Positions 8,846 to 17,939 are shown, counted from the first letter of the stretch. The stretch: 22,500 nucleotides of DNA from Prorocentrum cordatum (GCA_963575745.1 CAUYUJ010011211.1:1-22500); one strand, 5' to 3'. Notes: generated from the letters alone by a model not told the origin. Translations and numbers: made by a program.

Positions 8846-9040
8846 TTTAGCTTTAGCTTTAGCTTTAGCTTAGCATTAGCTTAGCTTTAACTTAGCTTTA
8901 GCTTAGCTGTAGCTTAGCTTTAGCTTCGCTTTAGCTTTTAGCTTTAGCTTAGCTTTAGCTTAGCTTTAACTTAGCTTTAGCTGAGCTTTAGCTGAGCTTT
9001 AGCTTAGCTTTTAGCTTAGCTTTTAGCTTAGCTTTACTGT
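8842..9040. repeat. TTTAGC / TTTAGCTTAGC array
   Basis: It starts as a hexamer AGCTTT and passes into an 11-base TTTAGCTTAGC pattern with substitutions. It does not match a known telomere repeat exactly. Confidence 0.95.
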
Positions 9041-9115
9041 TACTACAAATGCTGATTTTCTAGGGGCTCCAACTCCTAGGTAGGGTCGCACTGGGATGAT
9101 TATTCGATTGATTGC

Positions 9116-9142
9116 CCGTCGAGTCGACGACACATACCTACA
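9116..9142 (+). repeat. 27-bp direct repeat, right copy
   Basis: CCGTCGAGTCGACGACA followed by CATACCTACA, 550 bp after the left copy. The pair brackets the palindromic duplication and the TTTAGC array. The adjoining 9143-9247 has no recognised feature. Confidence 0.85.
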
Positions 9143-9247
9143 ATGATCCGTAGATCTACTGACTATTCTACGCATTTTCGCTTAAGCTCGATGAGAGAAT
9201 CAAGTTAGGGGCAGATGAATTCTACAGTCGATCCCCTACTCGAATGC

Positions 9248-9426
9248 TTATGCAGTTCGCTCTTCCTCGAACGTCGCGACCTTACCTTCCTCTTTGCTCT
9301 CCTCCTTTGCATCTTCGTCTCCGTCGCAAGCGCGCCCCCCCTCCAGGAGGCGCTCCTGGAGGTACAGCTCCAGGGTCGCCAGCGCGTCGCTGCCGGCAGT
9401 GTGTGCGACCCCCACGCGCTGGATGC
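9248..9426 (-). CDS. CAF1: CAF1-like deadenylase, C-terminal exon (Exo III motif)
   Basis: The exon opens with GC, phase 1, after GGAAG, and encodes IQRVGVAHTAGSDALATLEL. This is the Exo III motif of the CAF1 family (H-x-A-G-S-D-x-L), with both the catalytic His and the last metal-binding Asp present. Counting across the joined exons, about 60 residues separate the Exo II Asp from this His (64 with the alternative donor of the previous exon), close to CNOT7. After the motif comes a short acidic, charged tail (DGDEDAKEESKEEGK) and a TAA stop at 9248-9250. A very good donor, AAG|GTAAGG, lies inside the tail (intron would begin at 9285), so the exon may instead end at 9286 and continue in a further exon at lower coordinates that I could not find. 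A (CTC)n tract on the coding strand, 63 bases upstream, lies in the intron. The stop-terminated reading is the simpler one. Confidence 0.83.
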
Positions 9427-9488
9427 CTTCCGAACCCACGGGTTCACTTCTACGCATGGGGAGGAGACCAGGACTAGCATCAATAGCA

Positions 9489-9540
9489 TCAGGAGGAGGA
9501 GGAGGAGGAGGAGGAGGAGGAGGAGGAGGAGGAGGGAGGA
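9489..9540. repeat. (AGG)n array in the last intron
   Basis: GGA/AGG triplets on plus, that is (CTC)n on the coding strand, 63 bases before the C-terminal exon. It could serve as a pyrimidine-rich tract, though it is far from the acceptor. Confidence 0.95.
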
Positions 9541-9913
9541 AGAGAAGGGAGGAGAGAGGAGGAGGAAACAAAAAGCAGCACCGACAAACTGTGGGAGCCC
9601 CGCGCGAATTTCTGGGATCGGCGCTGGGCCACCCTGGCGGAGCCTCCTGCGCTGCCCCCGGCGCTCCGGGCGCCGGGGAGGGAGGTCCAGCGCCGATCCA
9701 AGAGAATCCGCGCGGGGCTCCGAAAGGTTACGTGTGCAGTCAACCCCGCAGAGTAAGAAGCGCGCGATAAGGATGCAAGGGCCTTGGACGCCCACTTCGG
9801 AGCGTTTCGAGCGGGGCGCGGCCAACGACAGTGGCCAAGGATGGACCCAGGAGGCAAGGATGCAAGGGTAGCCTTGGGAGGGAGGCCTATCCTTCCTCTG
9901 CGGGTCGACTGTA

Positions 9914-10093
9914 CACATCGGTCGGAAGAAGTGGAAACAGAAAGTAGGACGGCGTTGAAGGTAGATTGGGTGTCCGCCCGCACCTTGAAGAGGACGGAAA
10001 CGGGGAAGCCCACTCGATCATTGAAGTAGGAAGGCGCTTACAAAAGATTGGAATCTGGGAATACAGAAATACCTACTTTCAACGACCGATGGG
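9914..10093. mobile_element. MITE-like element with TA flanks, copy 2 (180 bp)
   Basis: It aligns along its whole length with 4047-4229, including the internal direct repeats and both ends. The left end is CACATCGGTCGG preceded by TA. The right end is CGACCGATGGG followed by TG, so the second TA has apparently mutated. It lies within the last intron of the CAF1-like gene. The copies differ by scattered substitutions and small indels, so insertion is not very recent. Confidence 0.83.
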
Positions 10094-10859
10094 TGTGCTG
10101 TTCTTTTCCTTCGAAGGAAGGGACGGGAGATGGGAGGGCGTCTCGCAAAAATGGGCCTGGTGCGCTGCGGCCACGCGAAGACGAAGCGGCAACCGGAGGC
10201 GAGGCGAAGCAGGCACAGTGTGGCTCCTCTCGCGGACGGTGGCTTGGAAGCACCCGCCGCTTCCACCACCACCACCATCAGTAGTTGCTTACAAGCTCAT
10301 GTCATGATTCCCTCTCTTGCAGGATGTCGCGCTCACGTGCGCCAGTGGCGCATCCAGGCTTGCGGTGAGGACCCTCCATCGTTTCCAAAATCAGCATGCA
10401 TCACGTGCACAGGGCTCCCGCCCAAGAGGCGCCCGACGCGTCCCCCTTATCGCTCTTGCTCTCGGTTGGATGCAATTCCTCACGTTGGAAGGCGCTGCTG
10501 TCACACGCGGGCCTCTTCTGCAGCATACAATCGGGGCGTTGACCTAAGGAACCCTAAATAAGGAACGAGGCCCCTTTTTTCCCCCAGTTGAACTTCGATG
10601 TCCGATCGAAGACATATGGAAAACCTGAGGCAACCATAAGGAACGCGGAGCCCCTCCCCAACCAAAAGGGTTCCTTCTTCAGGGCCCCGACTGTACAGCA
10701 CGTGCCGCTCCTGGCAGCCGCTGGCTCCCGCAGCCCCCACCGCGAGGCCCCAGGCCGCGGCGAGCGCACGGCCCCGCGAGGGGCCGTGGACTCCAGGACG
10801 CCCGGGGCCCGGCCGCGAGCCTCGGGAGCGGACAAGAGGGGGGTGTCCAAGAGTCAGCC

Positions 10860-11034
10860 ACACGCAAGAGTGACCCTGGGTAAGAGTGACCTTTGGTGCG
10901 CAGCTTTCTGGGGGTCCACAGGGGGGCCACACACGAGCGCGCGAGACGCGACTACCGCATCGCGCTCGGTCATCGGGGGGGCCCCGGTGGGCCCGCACCA
11001 AAGGTCACTCCGGCGAAGGGTCACTCTTACGTGT
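10860..11034. mobile_element. foldback element with 41-bp TIR, copy 2
   Basis: The left arm 10860-10900 and the complement of the right arm 10994-11034 agree at 35 of 41 bases, including the 17-base block GAGTGACCTTTGGTGCG. An inner inverted pair CGAGCGCG / CGCGCTCG makes the whole element nearly one long hairpin. No clear target duplication was found. The flanks 10094-10859 and 11035-11440 hold no recognised gene. Confidence 0.87.
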
Positions 11035-11439
11035 AGTCGAAAGAGGGGGGGGGTGCAACTCATGACCAGCGGCATGTGCGCGGCCCAGCGGGGGGGGGCC
11101 AGGGACGTCATGAAATGAGAAGAGGCGCCATGACATCTGGGGAAATATCGTGGCCCACGCCATGATATCCACCCCCCCCCCTAGTCATCCCCCCCCTCCT
11201 TTTCCACCCCCGAGAGACAAGCGAAACCACTTTCCCGATGCGCGTGCCGGGCACGACGAGCCGAGGCCACCTGCTTTCGCGCCCCGCGATGCGCAGGGCA
11301 CGCCCGCTCCAGCCCGGGCTGCGAGTGGCGAAGCGCGATGCTCTTCGCGCCCGCGCGGGCGACCCGGTGTATCGGGCGTGAGAGCCACAGCAGGTGCGAA
11401 GGGGGCCCCATGAGGCAATTCCGCAGGGACATCCTGCCC

Positions 11440-11875
11440 CCACCTGGAAGAGAGGAGAGAGAGAGAGAGAGAGAACACTGGGAGGAGGGGGAGGACGAGG
11501 ACGGGAGGACACGTGGAACATCGGGCCGGCCGACCTCCGAGCAGCGTGCCCAAAAACTCAGCGGAGGAGAGGAGGGACGAAGAGGAGGAGGCGGAGAAGG
11601 AGGAGGAGGAGGAGGAGGAGGAGGACGACGAGGCGGAGAAGGAGAAGGACGAAGAGGAGGAGGCGGAGGACGAAGAGGAGGAGGAGGAGAGGGAGGAGGA
11701 GGAGGAGGCGGAGAAGGAGAAGGAGGAGGAGGAGACGGAGGACGACGAGGCGGACGTTGAGCACGGCTCTGCGGGTTCGGGCTCCAGGGAGACGAGTGGT
11801 CTTTCTCTCTCTTTTTGTTTTCTCTCTCTCTCTCTCTCTTTTTGTTATCTCTCTATCTCTCTCTCTCGCTGCCCA
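11440..11875. repeat. (GA)n, (GGA)n / GAGGAC and (TC)n arrays
   Basis: A GA run (11452-11474), then a purine-rich GGA/GAC array (11560-11755), then a TC-rich run (11800-11870). Glu-rich and Arg-rich frames here are artefacts. 11876-12060 is unassigned. Confidence 0.93.
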
Positions 11876-12067
11876 TTCAAGCAACCTCCGAGGATGACAC
11901 CTTTTGAGGCTTGCTCTGGATATGGCGGAGCCCGTCCGAACTCGTCCCCTCCAGAGCTGTCCTGCCCACTGGAGCAGCAGAGCGGATGCGAGCACTGCCT
12001 CGCCTGCACGGGGCGCGGCCTGGCGACTAGCCTCGAGGCTGCTTCGTGCAGTTGGGAAACGAGCGGG

Positions 12068-12258
12068 ACGACGACGAGGACGGCGACTTACCAGCCTCGA
12101 ACTTATCCCTACCCCTAAGATTGACACGCCAAAAGGCGATGACAATCTTAGGGATGCGCCCTCAAAAAATAAGGGAATCCCTAAGATTGGCATCGTGATG
12201 AGGAGATGCACAGCATAGGGAGAGGGATATGTTCCAGGCTGGTAAGCGACGAAGACGA
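12068..12258. repeat. nested inverted repeat
   Basis: The left arm 12068-12117 and right arm 12211-12258 pair imperfectly; the best block is GCTTACCAGCCT-G/C-GAAC with TATCCCT. Inside, CCCTAAGATTG occurs at about 12113 and 12179 and its complement CAATCTTAGGG at about 12143, allowing two alternative hairpins. It looks like a foldback element, but no target duplication is evident. 12259-12540 shows no recognised gene. Confidence 0.75.
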
Positions 12259-12540
12259 CGGGGAGCGCGGTCCGGCGGGTGGCGAGCTCCAGGAGCAAGA
12301 GGGCGTGGAGGACGACGGGGGGCCCTCGGTCCTTGCCGCCCCACTTAAGCCCAGCTCCTTCGAAAATGAATCGATGCGCAAGCACAGATCGGGGCACAGC
12401 CGCTGCCCGTGGCTGCGCCCATCCCGGGCCGAGGCGCGGTGTACATGTTCAGACCTCTTCGTCCTGTCCTGGGGATCCTGAGCACTGGCGGCAGATGAGC
12501 CCAGGCGGCTGGTAGTTATCTACTGGAGGATACGCAGTGC

Positions 12541-12578
12541 GCACCAGCACAGGAGAAAAGAGGAGGATAAGGAGGAGG

Positions 12579-12617
<39 letters not shown>

Positions 12618-13077
12618 TAGAGGAGGAGGATCACGAGGAGGCGCCATATAGAAGGGCAGGAGAAGGAGGAGGATAAGGAGGAGGAGGAGGAGGAGGAGGA
12701 GGAGGAGGCGCGTATGAATATACACATAACATATATATACACATACAGATCAAGGGGATGAGAAGGGGGAGCAGGACAGGACAGAGGAGGAGAGGAGGGT
12801 GCGAGAAGAGGAGACAGGAGGAGAGGGGCGAGAGAGGAGAAACGGAGAGGGGAGGAGGCAGGGTGAGGGAGCACAGAAAAGCGAGACGCAGAGAGATAGA
12901 CAAAGAGAGGGCGAGAGGAAGAGACAGAGAGAGAGAGAGAAACAAAGAGACAGGAAGAGAGAGAAAGAGAGACAAAAACGTCATCAACAACAACCAACAG
13001 CATCAACAACAACAATGACAACAACAGCAGCTAACAACGGCACCAGCACCAGCAACAGCAACAACAACAATCATTTC
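12541..13077. repeat. purine-rich, (AT)n, (GGA)n, (AG)n and (CAA)n arrays
   Basis: (AT)n at 12583-12618, (GGA)n at 12675-12710, a GA-rich segment to about 12975, then (CAACAA/CAGCAA)n to 13070. The CAA run is followed by the repeat at 13078. Confidence 0.93.
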
Positions 13078-13198
13078 AAGACTGTTCGCTCTTATCTGCT
13101 CGAGTGTCATTCAACGTGTATTTCCCAAACCCTCGATACCCGCCCTCTTCGTCTTCGATCGTACCCCCTTTGGGGGTTAGATCTTTCTTCCCTGCAGG
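13078..13198 (+). repeat. CAA-linked dispersed repeat, copy 1
   Basis: It starts AAGACTGTTCGCTCTTATCT and contains CTTCGTCTTCGATCGTACCC and the hairpin ACCCCC-TTT-GGGGGT. It aligns over about 115 bp with 15957-16071. Both copies directly follow a (CAA)n run. Confidence 0.85.
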
Positions 13199-13296
13199 CC
13201 GGGCCCTGGCAAGCGGCGGGGCGGCCGCGGACCGTCGGCCTGACCAGTGGCAGCGCTGACCGGCGGCAGCCCGACCCTAAGAAGGACGGACAGGGG

Positions 13297-13353
13297 ACCG
13301 ACCACGACGACGACGACGACGACGGTGACGACAACGACGACGACGATGACGAG
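13297..13353. repeat. (GAC)n array
   Basis: GAC/ACG triplets with AAC and GGT interruptions. Confidence 0.95.
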
Positions 13354-13373
13354 CGAAAGCGCGAACGAGAGCG

Positions 13374-13888
13374 ACAGCCACGAAGGGCAGCAAGGGGGCC
13401 ACGAAGGGCGACAGCGGGGCCACGAAGGGCATGCGTATGGGGTCACGAAGGGCACGAACGAGCGGGAGCCATGAAGGGCAGATAATGCGGGGCCACGGAA
13501 GGGCAACGACGGGGCCACTGAGGGTAGCAACGGGGCCATGTCAGGCAGCGAGGGGGCCACAAAGGGCGACAGCAGGGCCACGATAGGCATGGATATGGGG
13601 CCACGACGGGCGCAGACGAGCGGTAGCCAAGAAGGGCATACGTATATTGGGCCGCAGAGGGCAAGGACGGGGCCACTGAGGGCTGCAACGGGGCCACGAA
13701 GGGCAGCGAGGGGGCCACGAAGGGCGACAGCAGGGCCACGAAACGCATGCATATGGAGCCACGATGGGCGCGAACGAGCGGGGGCCACGAAGGGCATACA
13801 TAGATGGGGGGCACGAAGGGCAGCGAGGGGGCCACGAAGGGCTGCAATGGGGCCACGAAGGGCAGCGAGGGGGCCACGAAGGGCAACG
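13374..13888. repeat. 21-bp degenerate minisatellite
   Basis: The unit is GGGGCCACGAAGGGCANCGA-like. It is broken about every 60-90 bases by pieces such as ATGGATATGG or CGTATATTGG. As 21 is divisible by three, all frames stay open and read as seven-residue repeats (GHEGQRG on plus, ALRGPLA on minus); there is no other sign of coding. Confidence 0.9.
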
Positions 13889-13907
13889 AGATCCCGATTC
13901 CTGCATG

Positions 13908-14392
13908 AGCTGTGGGGGAGTCCCAAGCGTGAGCGCAACTCCAGTGTCGGGGGCGCGGCGTATGAGCAAATTCTGGAAATTCAAACGCAAGAGCTCCAAT
14001 CTGGAGTAAATTGCAAGCGGGTCTGCCAGCGAGAGCGCGACTCTAGAGCGCCGAGGAAGCGATTCCGAAATAATTTGTAAGGAAGTCCTAAGCGAGAGCG
14101 CGACTCCTGAGTAAAATGCGAGGAAGTCTCATGCGAGAGCGATGGTCCTGGCTAAATTGTGAGGACGTCTCAGGCGGGAACCGTTGTTGTTGTTGTTGTT
14201 GTAATCCGGGGGCCAGGGGCGCAGCTTGAGCCTAGTGACTTCCCCTGATGGGCGAGCTCCGGGGGAAACACTTCAATTGAAAAAAACCCAATGGTCACCA
14301 GAGGGGGGGATCAACAATACTTGCTCTTCAGTAATGAAAGTGCAACAACAGCATCATCAACAACATCAACAACAACAACAACAACAATCATT
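13908..14392 (+). mobile_element. (GTT)n-core-(CAA)n composite element, copy 1
   Basis: It begins with degenerate units of about 42 bp (GAGGAAGTCTCANGCGAGAG, CGCGANTCCTGAGTAAATTG), followed by (GTT)6 at 14183-14200, a core starting GTAATCCGGGGGCCAGGGGC and ending GATCAACAATACTTG, and a (CAA)n tail at 14343-14388. The GTT and CAA runs are complementary, so the core sits in a potential hairpin. Two further copies are at 16270 and 18181. Confidence 0.8.
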
Positions 14393-14400
14393 TAAGACTG

Positions 14401-15178
14401 GGGACACTCCGTTCTCACCAGTGCCAGGGTTTTCATAGGAGGCGGGCAATACCCCCACTTTGTGGGGGGGCCGGTTCAAGCTCTACCAAATTTCCAAACG
14501 ACTCTTCGCCACCACCCACACCCAGCTTCCCGCCCTATGACGTTCGGACACTTCACTTCGTGGCATGCGGACGACCGTGGCTACTATTCAGGGCCCCGCG
14601 GCCGACGACGACGGCGTGCGCGCGCGAAGAAAAAACGAATGTGTCCCGCATGGTATTATTTGACAGGGATGATGGCCCTGGCAGGTGCGCAACCGTTGTC
14701 GCAGAAGTTCGAAAAAGTTGCTCGCAAAAGCCCGTTTGACAGAAATGTTTAAAAAGTGTTGGGTTTCCTACGAATCCGCAAGAGCGCGCGGGATGAGATT
14801 TTGACATTTTTTTGTTGAAAAACCATTGGTTTTTTGATGTTTTTATGTTAAAATCGCTCCGAACACTAAGCTTTTGGAAGGATTTCGTCTTGCGCGCGCG
14901 AATGTCCACTTTACCTTATTTTTTGCAAGGGATTCTTGAAATTTGATTATATTAGAACAAGAAATGTCATTTTATAGTGTTTTTTGCAAGGGAAAGCGGA
15001 TTACAACAAAACAACCGGATCTTGATCACATCGTTTACCTGAGGCTTCCTCACGAAAATGATGAAAATGTAGCTGCGGCCTAGGCGGCGCAGGGGGGCCG
15101 TGCACCAGGGGTCCCAACAATAATTATTCTTTAGAATTAATAATGTTCAACAACAACAACAACAATTACTAGCACGTG
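14401..15178 (+). repeat. 778-bp tandem duplication, unit 1
   Basis: Unit 1 is followed head-to-tail by unit 2 at offset 778. It opens GGGGACACTCCGTTCTCACC, carries the hairpin CCCCCAC-TTT-GTGGGGG at 14452-14468, and ends in a core-like tail (CCAACAATAATTATTCTT) and (CAA)n. A 96-codon plus frame and a 118-codon minus frame are both open and both conserved, which is trivial because the DNA is nearly identical. I recognise neither product. Possibly a non-autonomous element using the same CAA-type tail. Confidence 0.9.
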
Positions 15179-15956
15179 GGGACACTCCGTTCTCACCAGT
15201 GCCAGGGTTTTCATAGGAGGCGGGCAATACCCCCACTTTGTGGGGGGGCCGGTTCAAGCTCTACCAAATTTCCAAACGACTCTTCGCCACCACCCACACC
15301 CAGCTTCCCGCCCTATGACGTTCGGACACTTCACTTCGTGGCATGCGGACGACCGTGGCTACTATTCAGGGCCCCGCGGCCGACGACGACGGCGTGCGCG
15401 CGCGAAGAAAAAACGAATGTGTCCCGCATGGTATTATTTGACAGGGATGATGGCCCTGGCAGGTGCGCAACCGTTGTTGCAGAAGTTCGAAAAAGTTGCT
15501 CGCAAAAGCCCGTTTGACAGAAATGATTAAAAAGTGTTGGGTTTCCGACGAATCCGCAAGAGCGCGCGGGATGAAATTTTGACACTTTTTTTTTGAAAAA
15601 CCATTGGTTTTTTGATGTTTTTATGTTGAAATCGCTACGAACACTAAGGTTTTGGAAGGATTTCGTCTTGCGCGCGCGAATGTCCACTTTACCTTATTTT
15701 TTGCAAGGGATTCTTGAAGTTTGGTTATGTTAGAACAAGAAATGTCCACTTTAGCTTATTTTTTGCAAGGGAAAACGGGGACAACAAACAACCGGATCCG
15801 GACACCCACGTTTTGCCTGAGACTTCCTCACGAAAATGATGAAAATGTGGCTGCGGCCTAGGCGCGGCGAGGGGGCCGCGCACCAGGGGTCCCAACAATA
15901 ATTATTCTTTAGAATAAATAATGTTCAACAACAACAACAACAACAACAATTATGTT
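15179..15956 (+). repeat. 778-bp tandem duplication, unit 2
   Basis: I see no difference from unit 1 over the first roughly 300 bases, about a dozen differences over the next 250, and much stronger divergence in the last 200, including indels. The (CAA)n tail is longer than in unit 1. Confidence 0.9.
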
Positions 15957-16071
15957 AAGACTGTTCGTTCCTATCTGCTCACGTGCCAACCAATACGTAT
16001 ATCCCAAGCCCTCGGTAACCGCCCTCGTCGTCTTCGATCGTACCCCCTTGGGGTATATCTTCCTTACCTGC
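15957..16071 (+). repeat. CAA-linked dispersed repeat, copy 2
   Basis: It starts AAGACTGTTCGTTCCTATCT and contains CGTCGTCTTCGATCGTACCC and a shortened CCCC-TT-GGGG hairpin. It follows the (CAA)n that ends the second 778-bp unit. 16072-16270 is purine-rich with no recognised gene. Confidence 0.85.
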
Positions 16072-16269
16072 CACGTGAATTTAGTGCAGCTCTAAAACAA
16101 AGGAAGAGAGGACAGGTGGAAGGGGGAGGGAGAATAATGCAGCACGAGAGAAATTAGCAGGAGGGGGGCAAGGAGCAGAAAACAAGTGGTAGAATCAGAC
16201 GGGCAGAGCGGGTGGGCAGACCCATAGCGGGCAGGTCAGGAAGGCGGGCCCAGGCGACCAGGTCGAGCA

Positions 16270-16512
16270 GGCGGGTTGCTGAAGCGTGGGTCCTGCGTAA
16301 ATCGCGAGGAAGTCTCCAGCGATAGCGCGATCTTCCAGTTAATAAAAAGAAAAACCAAAGCGAGAGCGTGCTTCCTGAGCGCCGAGGGCGCATCGTCTGA
16401 ATATTTGCAAGAAGCCCCACGCGAGAGCGCGATGCGTAGATGAATTGTGAGGAATTCCCGCGCGAGAGCGCGATGTGGGAATAAATTGTGAAGAAATATC
16501 AGGCGGGAGCCG

Positions 16513-16546
<34 letters not shown>

Positions 16547-16712
16547 AACCCGGGGGCCAGGGGCGCAATTTGAGCCGAGCGACTTTCCCTGATCAAAGAA
16601 AAACAGAGTGCGAGCCCCGGGGGAAGCACATCAATTGAAAAACACAGTGGTCACCAGAGGGGGGATCAACAATAATTGTTCTTCAGTTGTGAGAATTCAA
16701 CAACAAAAACAA
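16270..16712 (+). mobile_element. (GTT)n-core-(CAA)n composite element, copy 2
   Basis: Same order as copy 1: 42-bp GCGAGAGCGCGA units, (GTT)n at 16512-16546, core GTAACCCGGGGGCCAGGGGC to GGGGGATCAACAATAATTG, short (CAA)n tail. The core is close to copy 1 with one insertion of about 15 bases near 16596. It ends about 170 bases from CAF1-like exon 16881-16926. Confidence 0.8.
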
Positions 16713-16738
16713 TTAAACCAAACCAAACCAAACCAACG
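16711..16738. repeat. (AAACC)n short array
   Basis: Four AAACC pentamers and edges, next to the CAA tail of the composite element. Confidence 0.9.
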
Positions 16739-16880
16739 CCTAAACTAAAGACAGAGGCAAAGAGGATAACACAAAGAATGGTCGAGGAGGGCGGTCGGGA
16801 GGTGCTGGGGAAAGGGACTGGAAGGGCGGGGGATGGGGAGGGATGGAGCGGAGAGGAACACGGAAACTTCCCGCCCCGAC

Positions 16881-16926
16881 CGTGCGACGCGATGAGGCTG
16901 TCCAGGGAGCCCCGAGGAAGCTGGTC
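16881..16926 (-). CDS. CAF1: CAF1-like deadenylase, 46-nt microexon
   Basis: This 46-nt exon encodes DQLPRGSLDSLIASH plus one base. It matches the CAF1 segment with a G-G/S-L motif and helix (for example GGLxxLAExL) that precedes the Exo III loop. The acceptor is CCCCAG|GAC, phase 0. The donor is CACG|GTCGGG, phase 1. The single G left over completes a Gly codon with the GC that opens the exon at 9426, giving ASHG-IQRVGVAHTAGSD without gap or overlap. The spacing from this Leu to the catalytic His is 16 residues, as in animal CNOT7. An alternative acceptor six bases further in (CCAG|CTT) is in the same phase. The surrounding DNA is GC-rich, with a (GTT)n-core-(CAA)n element about 170 bp away. 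Confidence 0.8.
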
Positions 16927-17303
16927 CTGGGGCGCCCGTCGGGGGGGCCTGCACCCCCGGCGGGTTCGTTTACGCCGCCCAGACTGGAGGTAGCCCGGAG
17001 CGTCTGACCTCCCCCTGTTCCTCATCCTCCTGCTCACGTCCACTGGGCTGCCGCCGAAGGTTATTGGAGCGGAGCCAGTGCAGATTCCTGCGGTAGAAAG
17101 AGCAAGTAAGCCAGGATAGCCATGTCGCCGATGAGCGGCACGTTACTGTTCTGTGTTAGCATGGAACCATATTTTTGGCGACGCCAAGAGCAGAAGTCGA
17201 TGCTCACACCATATGACTAGATGCTAGTGTGGACAATGCGCCTCGCACGACACAGCCCTCCAAGGTAAAGAACGGTGGGACAATTACTTGAGCCCTGCCG
17301 ACT

Positions 17304-17352
17304 CCTCCTCCTCCTCCTCCTCCTCCTCGTCCTCCTCCTCGTCCTCTTCCTC
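17304..17352. repeat. (CTC)n array
   Basis: CTC triplets with CGT interruptions. The low-repeat stretch 16990-17300 before it holds no supported gene. Confidence 0.95.
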
Positions 17353-17518
17353 GTGCCTGCCATAACACCGTCAGTCAGAGCGTAGAGCGCAACTCGGAAG
17401 CCACCAAGAACCCCACATCCTTCCAGAGCTTAGCACAATCACGTCCGCCGTGAAAAAAGGAAGGCCGCAGTCATGGCGAAGCAGACTGACAGGAGCAGGA
17501 GTCGGATGATGAGTAAGA

Positions 17519-17530
17519 GGACGAAGACGA

Positions 17531-17562
<32 letters not shown>

Positions 17563-17618
17563 ACCGCGACCACGACGATGACACGACGACACGACGACGA
17601 CGACGACGGAGATTTCGA
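17519..17618. repeat. (ACG)n array
   Basis: GAC/ACG triplets with GCG and ACC interruptions. It lies inside a 118-codon minus-strand frame that I do not call. Confidence 0.95.
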
Positions 17619-17939
17619 AGGCGGCGACGACAACCAGGATATTTGTGAGGTTGAAGAGGTCTAATGGGGTGAGAGCAGCTGGGGGGTAATCACATGCGAT
17701 GAATCGCTTCTGAACTACTGCAAGCACAGACAGGGAATATTCACATCGCCCAGGATATGAGAGTCATCGTGCCTGGTCGTACGTGCTTAGCATGCATCAG
17801 ACATCGTCGAGGGACAAACCTTGAATGATGTCCGAGGCGCGAGGAACGTCCCAAGCACCCCATGGTTCCGCTGCTGGGTGTGAACGTACGGTGGCCTGGC
17901 GTTCTCGCTTGTGGAACACGACCAGAAAATCCGAGCCTT

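Larger units (their letters stand above)
9427..16880 (-). other. CAF1-like gene, intron (GT...AG|G), about 7.45 kb
   Basis: It joins CACG to GCATCC so that a Gly codon is restored, phase 1. It carries most of the window's mobile-looking elements: the second TA-flanked MITE copy, the second 41-bp-TIR foldback, a nested inverted repeat, 21-bp minisatellite, the 778-bp tandem duplication and two (GTT)n-core-(CAA)n elements. No missing protein segment is needed between the two exons, so nothing indicates an extra exon inside it. Confidence 0.65.

Noticed and set aside
8842-9040. Interstitial telomere-like array
   Set aside because: TTTAGC/TTTAGCTTAGC lacks the G-run of TTTAGGG-type telomeres and degenerates irregularly.
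9489-10013. Long minus-strand frames overlapping the MITE copy and (AGG)n
   Set aside because: They translate repeat DNA and differ in frame from the supported CAF1-like exon.
10322-10363. Exon-like segment on plus between TCTCTTGCAG|G and GCG|GTGAGG (DVALTCASGASRLA)
   Set aside because: Only 42 bases, no partner exon and no recognised family. It lies antisense within the large intron.
13078-13198. tRNA-derived SINE head (TTCGATCGTACCCC resembling a B box)
   Set aside because: No matching A box at the right distance and no cloverleaf stems could be drawn.
14462-15530. 96-codon frames (MGGPVQALPNF..., basic RGRRRRRARAKK patch) in both 778-bp units
   Set aside because: Conservation is only DNA identity of a recent duplication. 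Other frames on both strands are conserved equally and no family is recognised.
16970-17087. Possible minus-strand terminal exon NLHWLRSNNLRRQPSG after a good acceptor CTACCGCAG|G
   Set aside because: It lies between CAF1-like exons on the same strand, ends at a stop before exon 16926, and has no family match I know. Likely a decoy acceptor.
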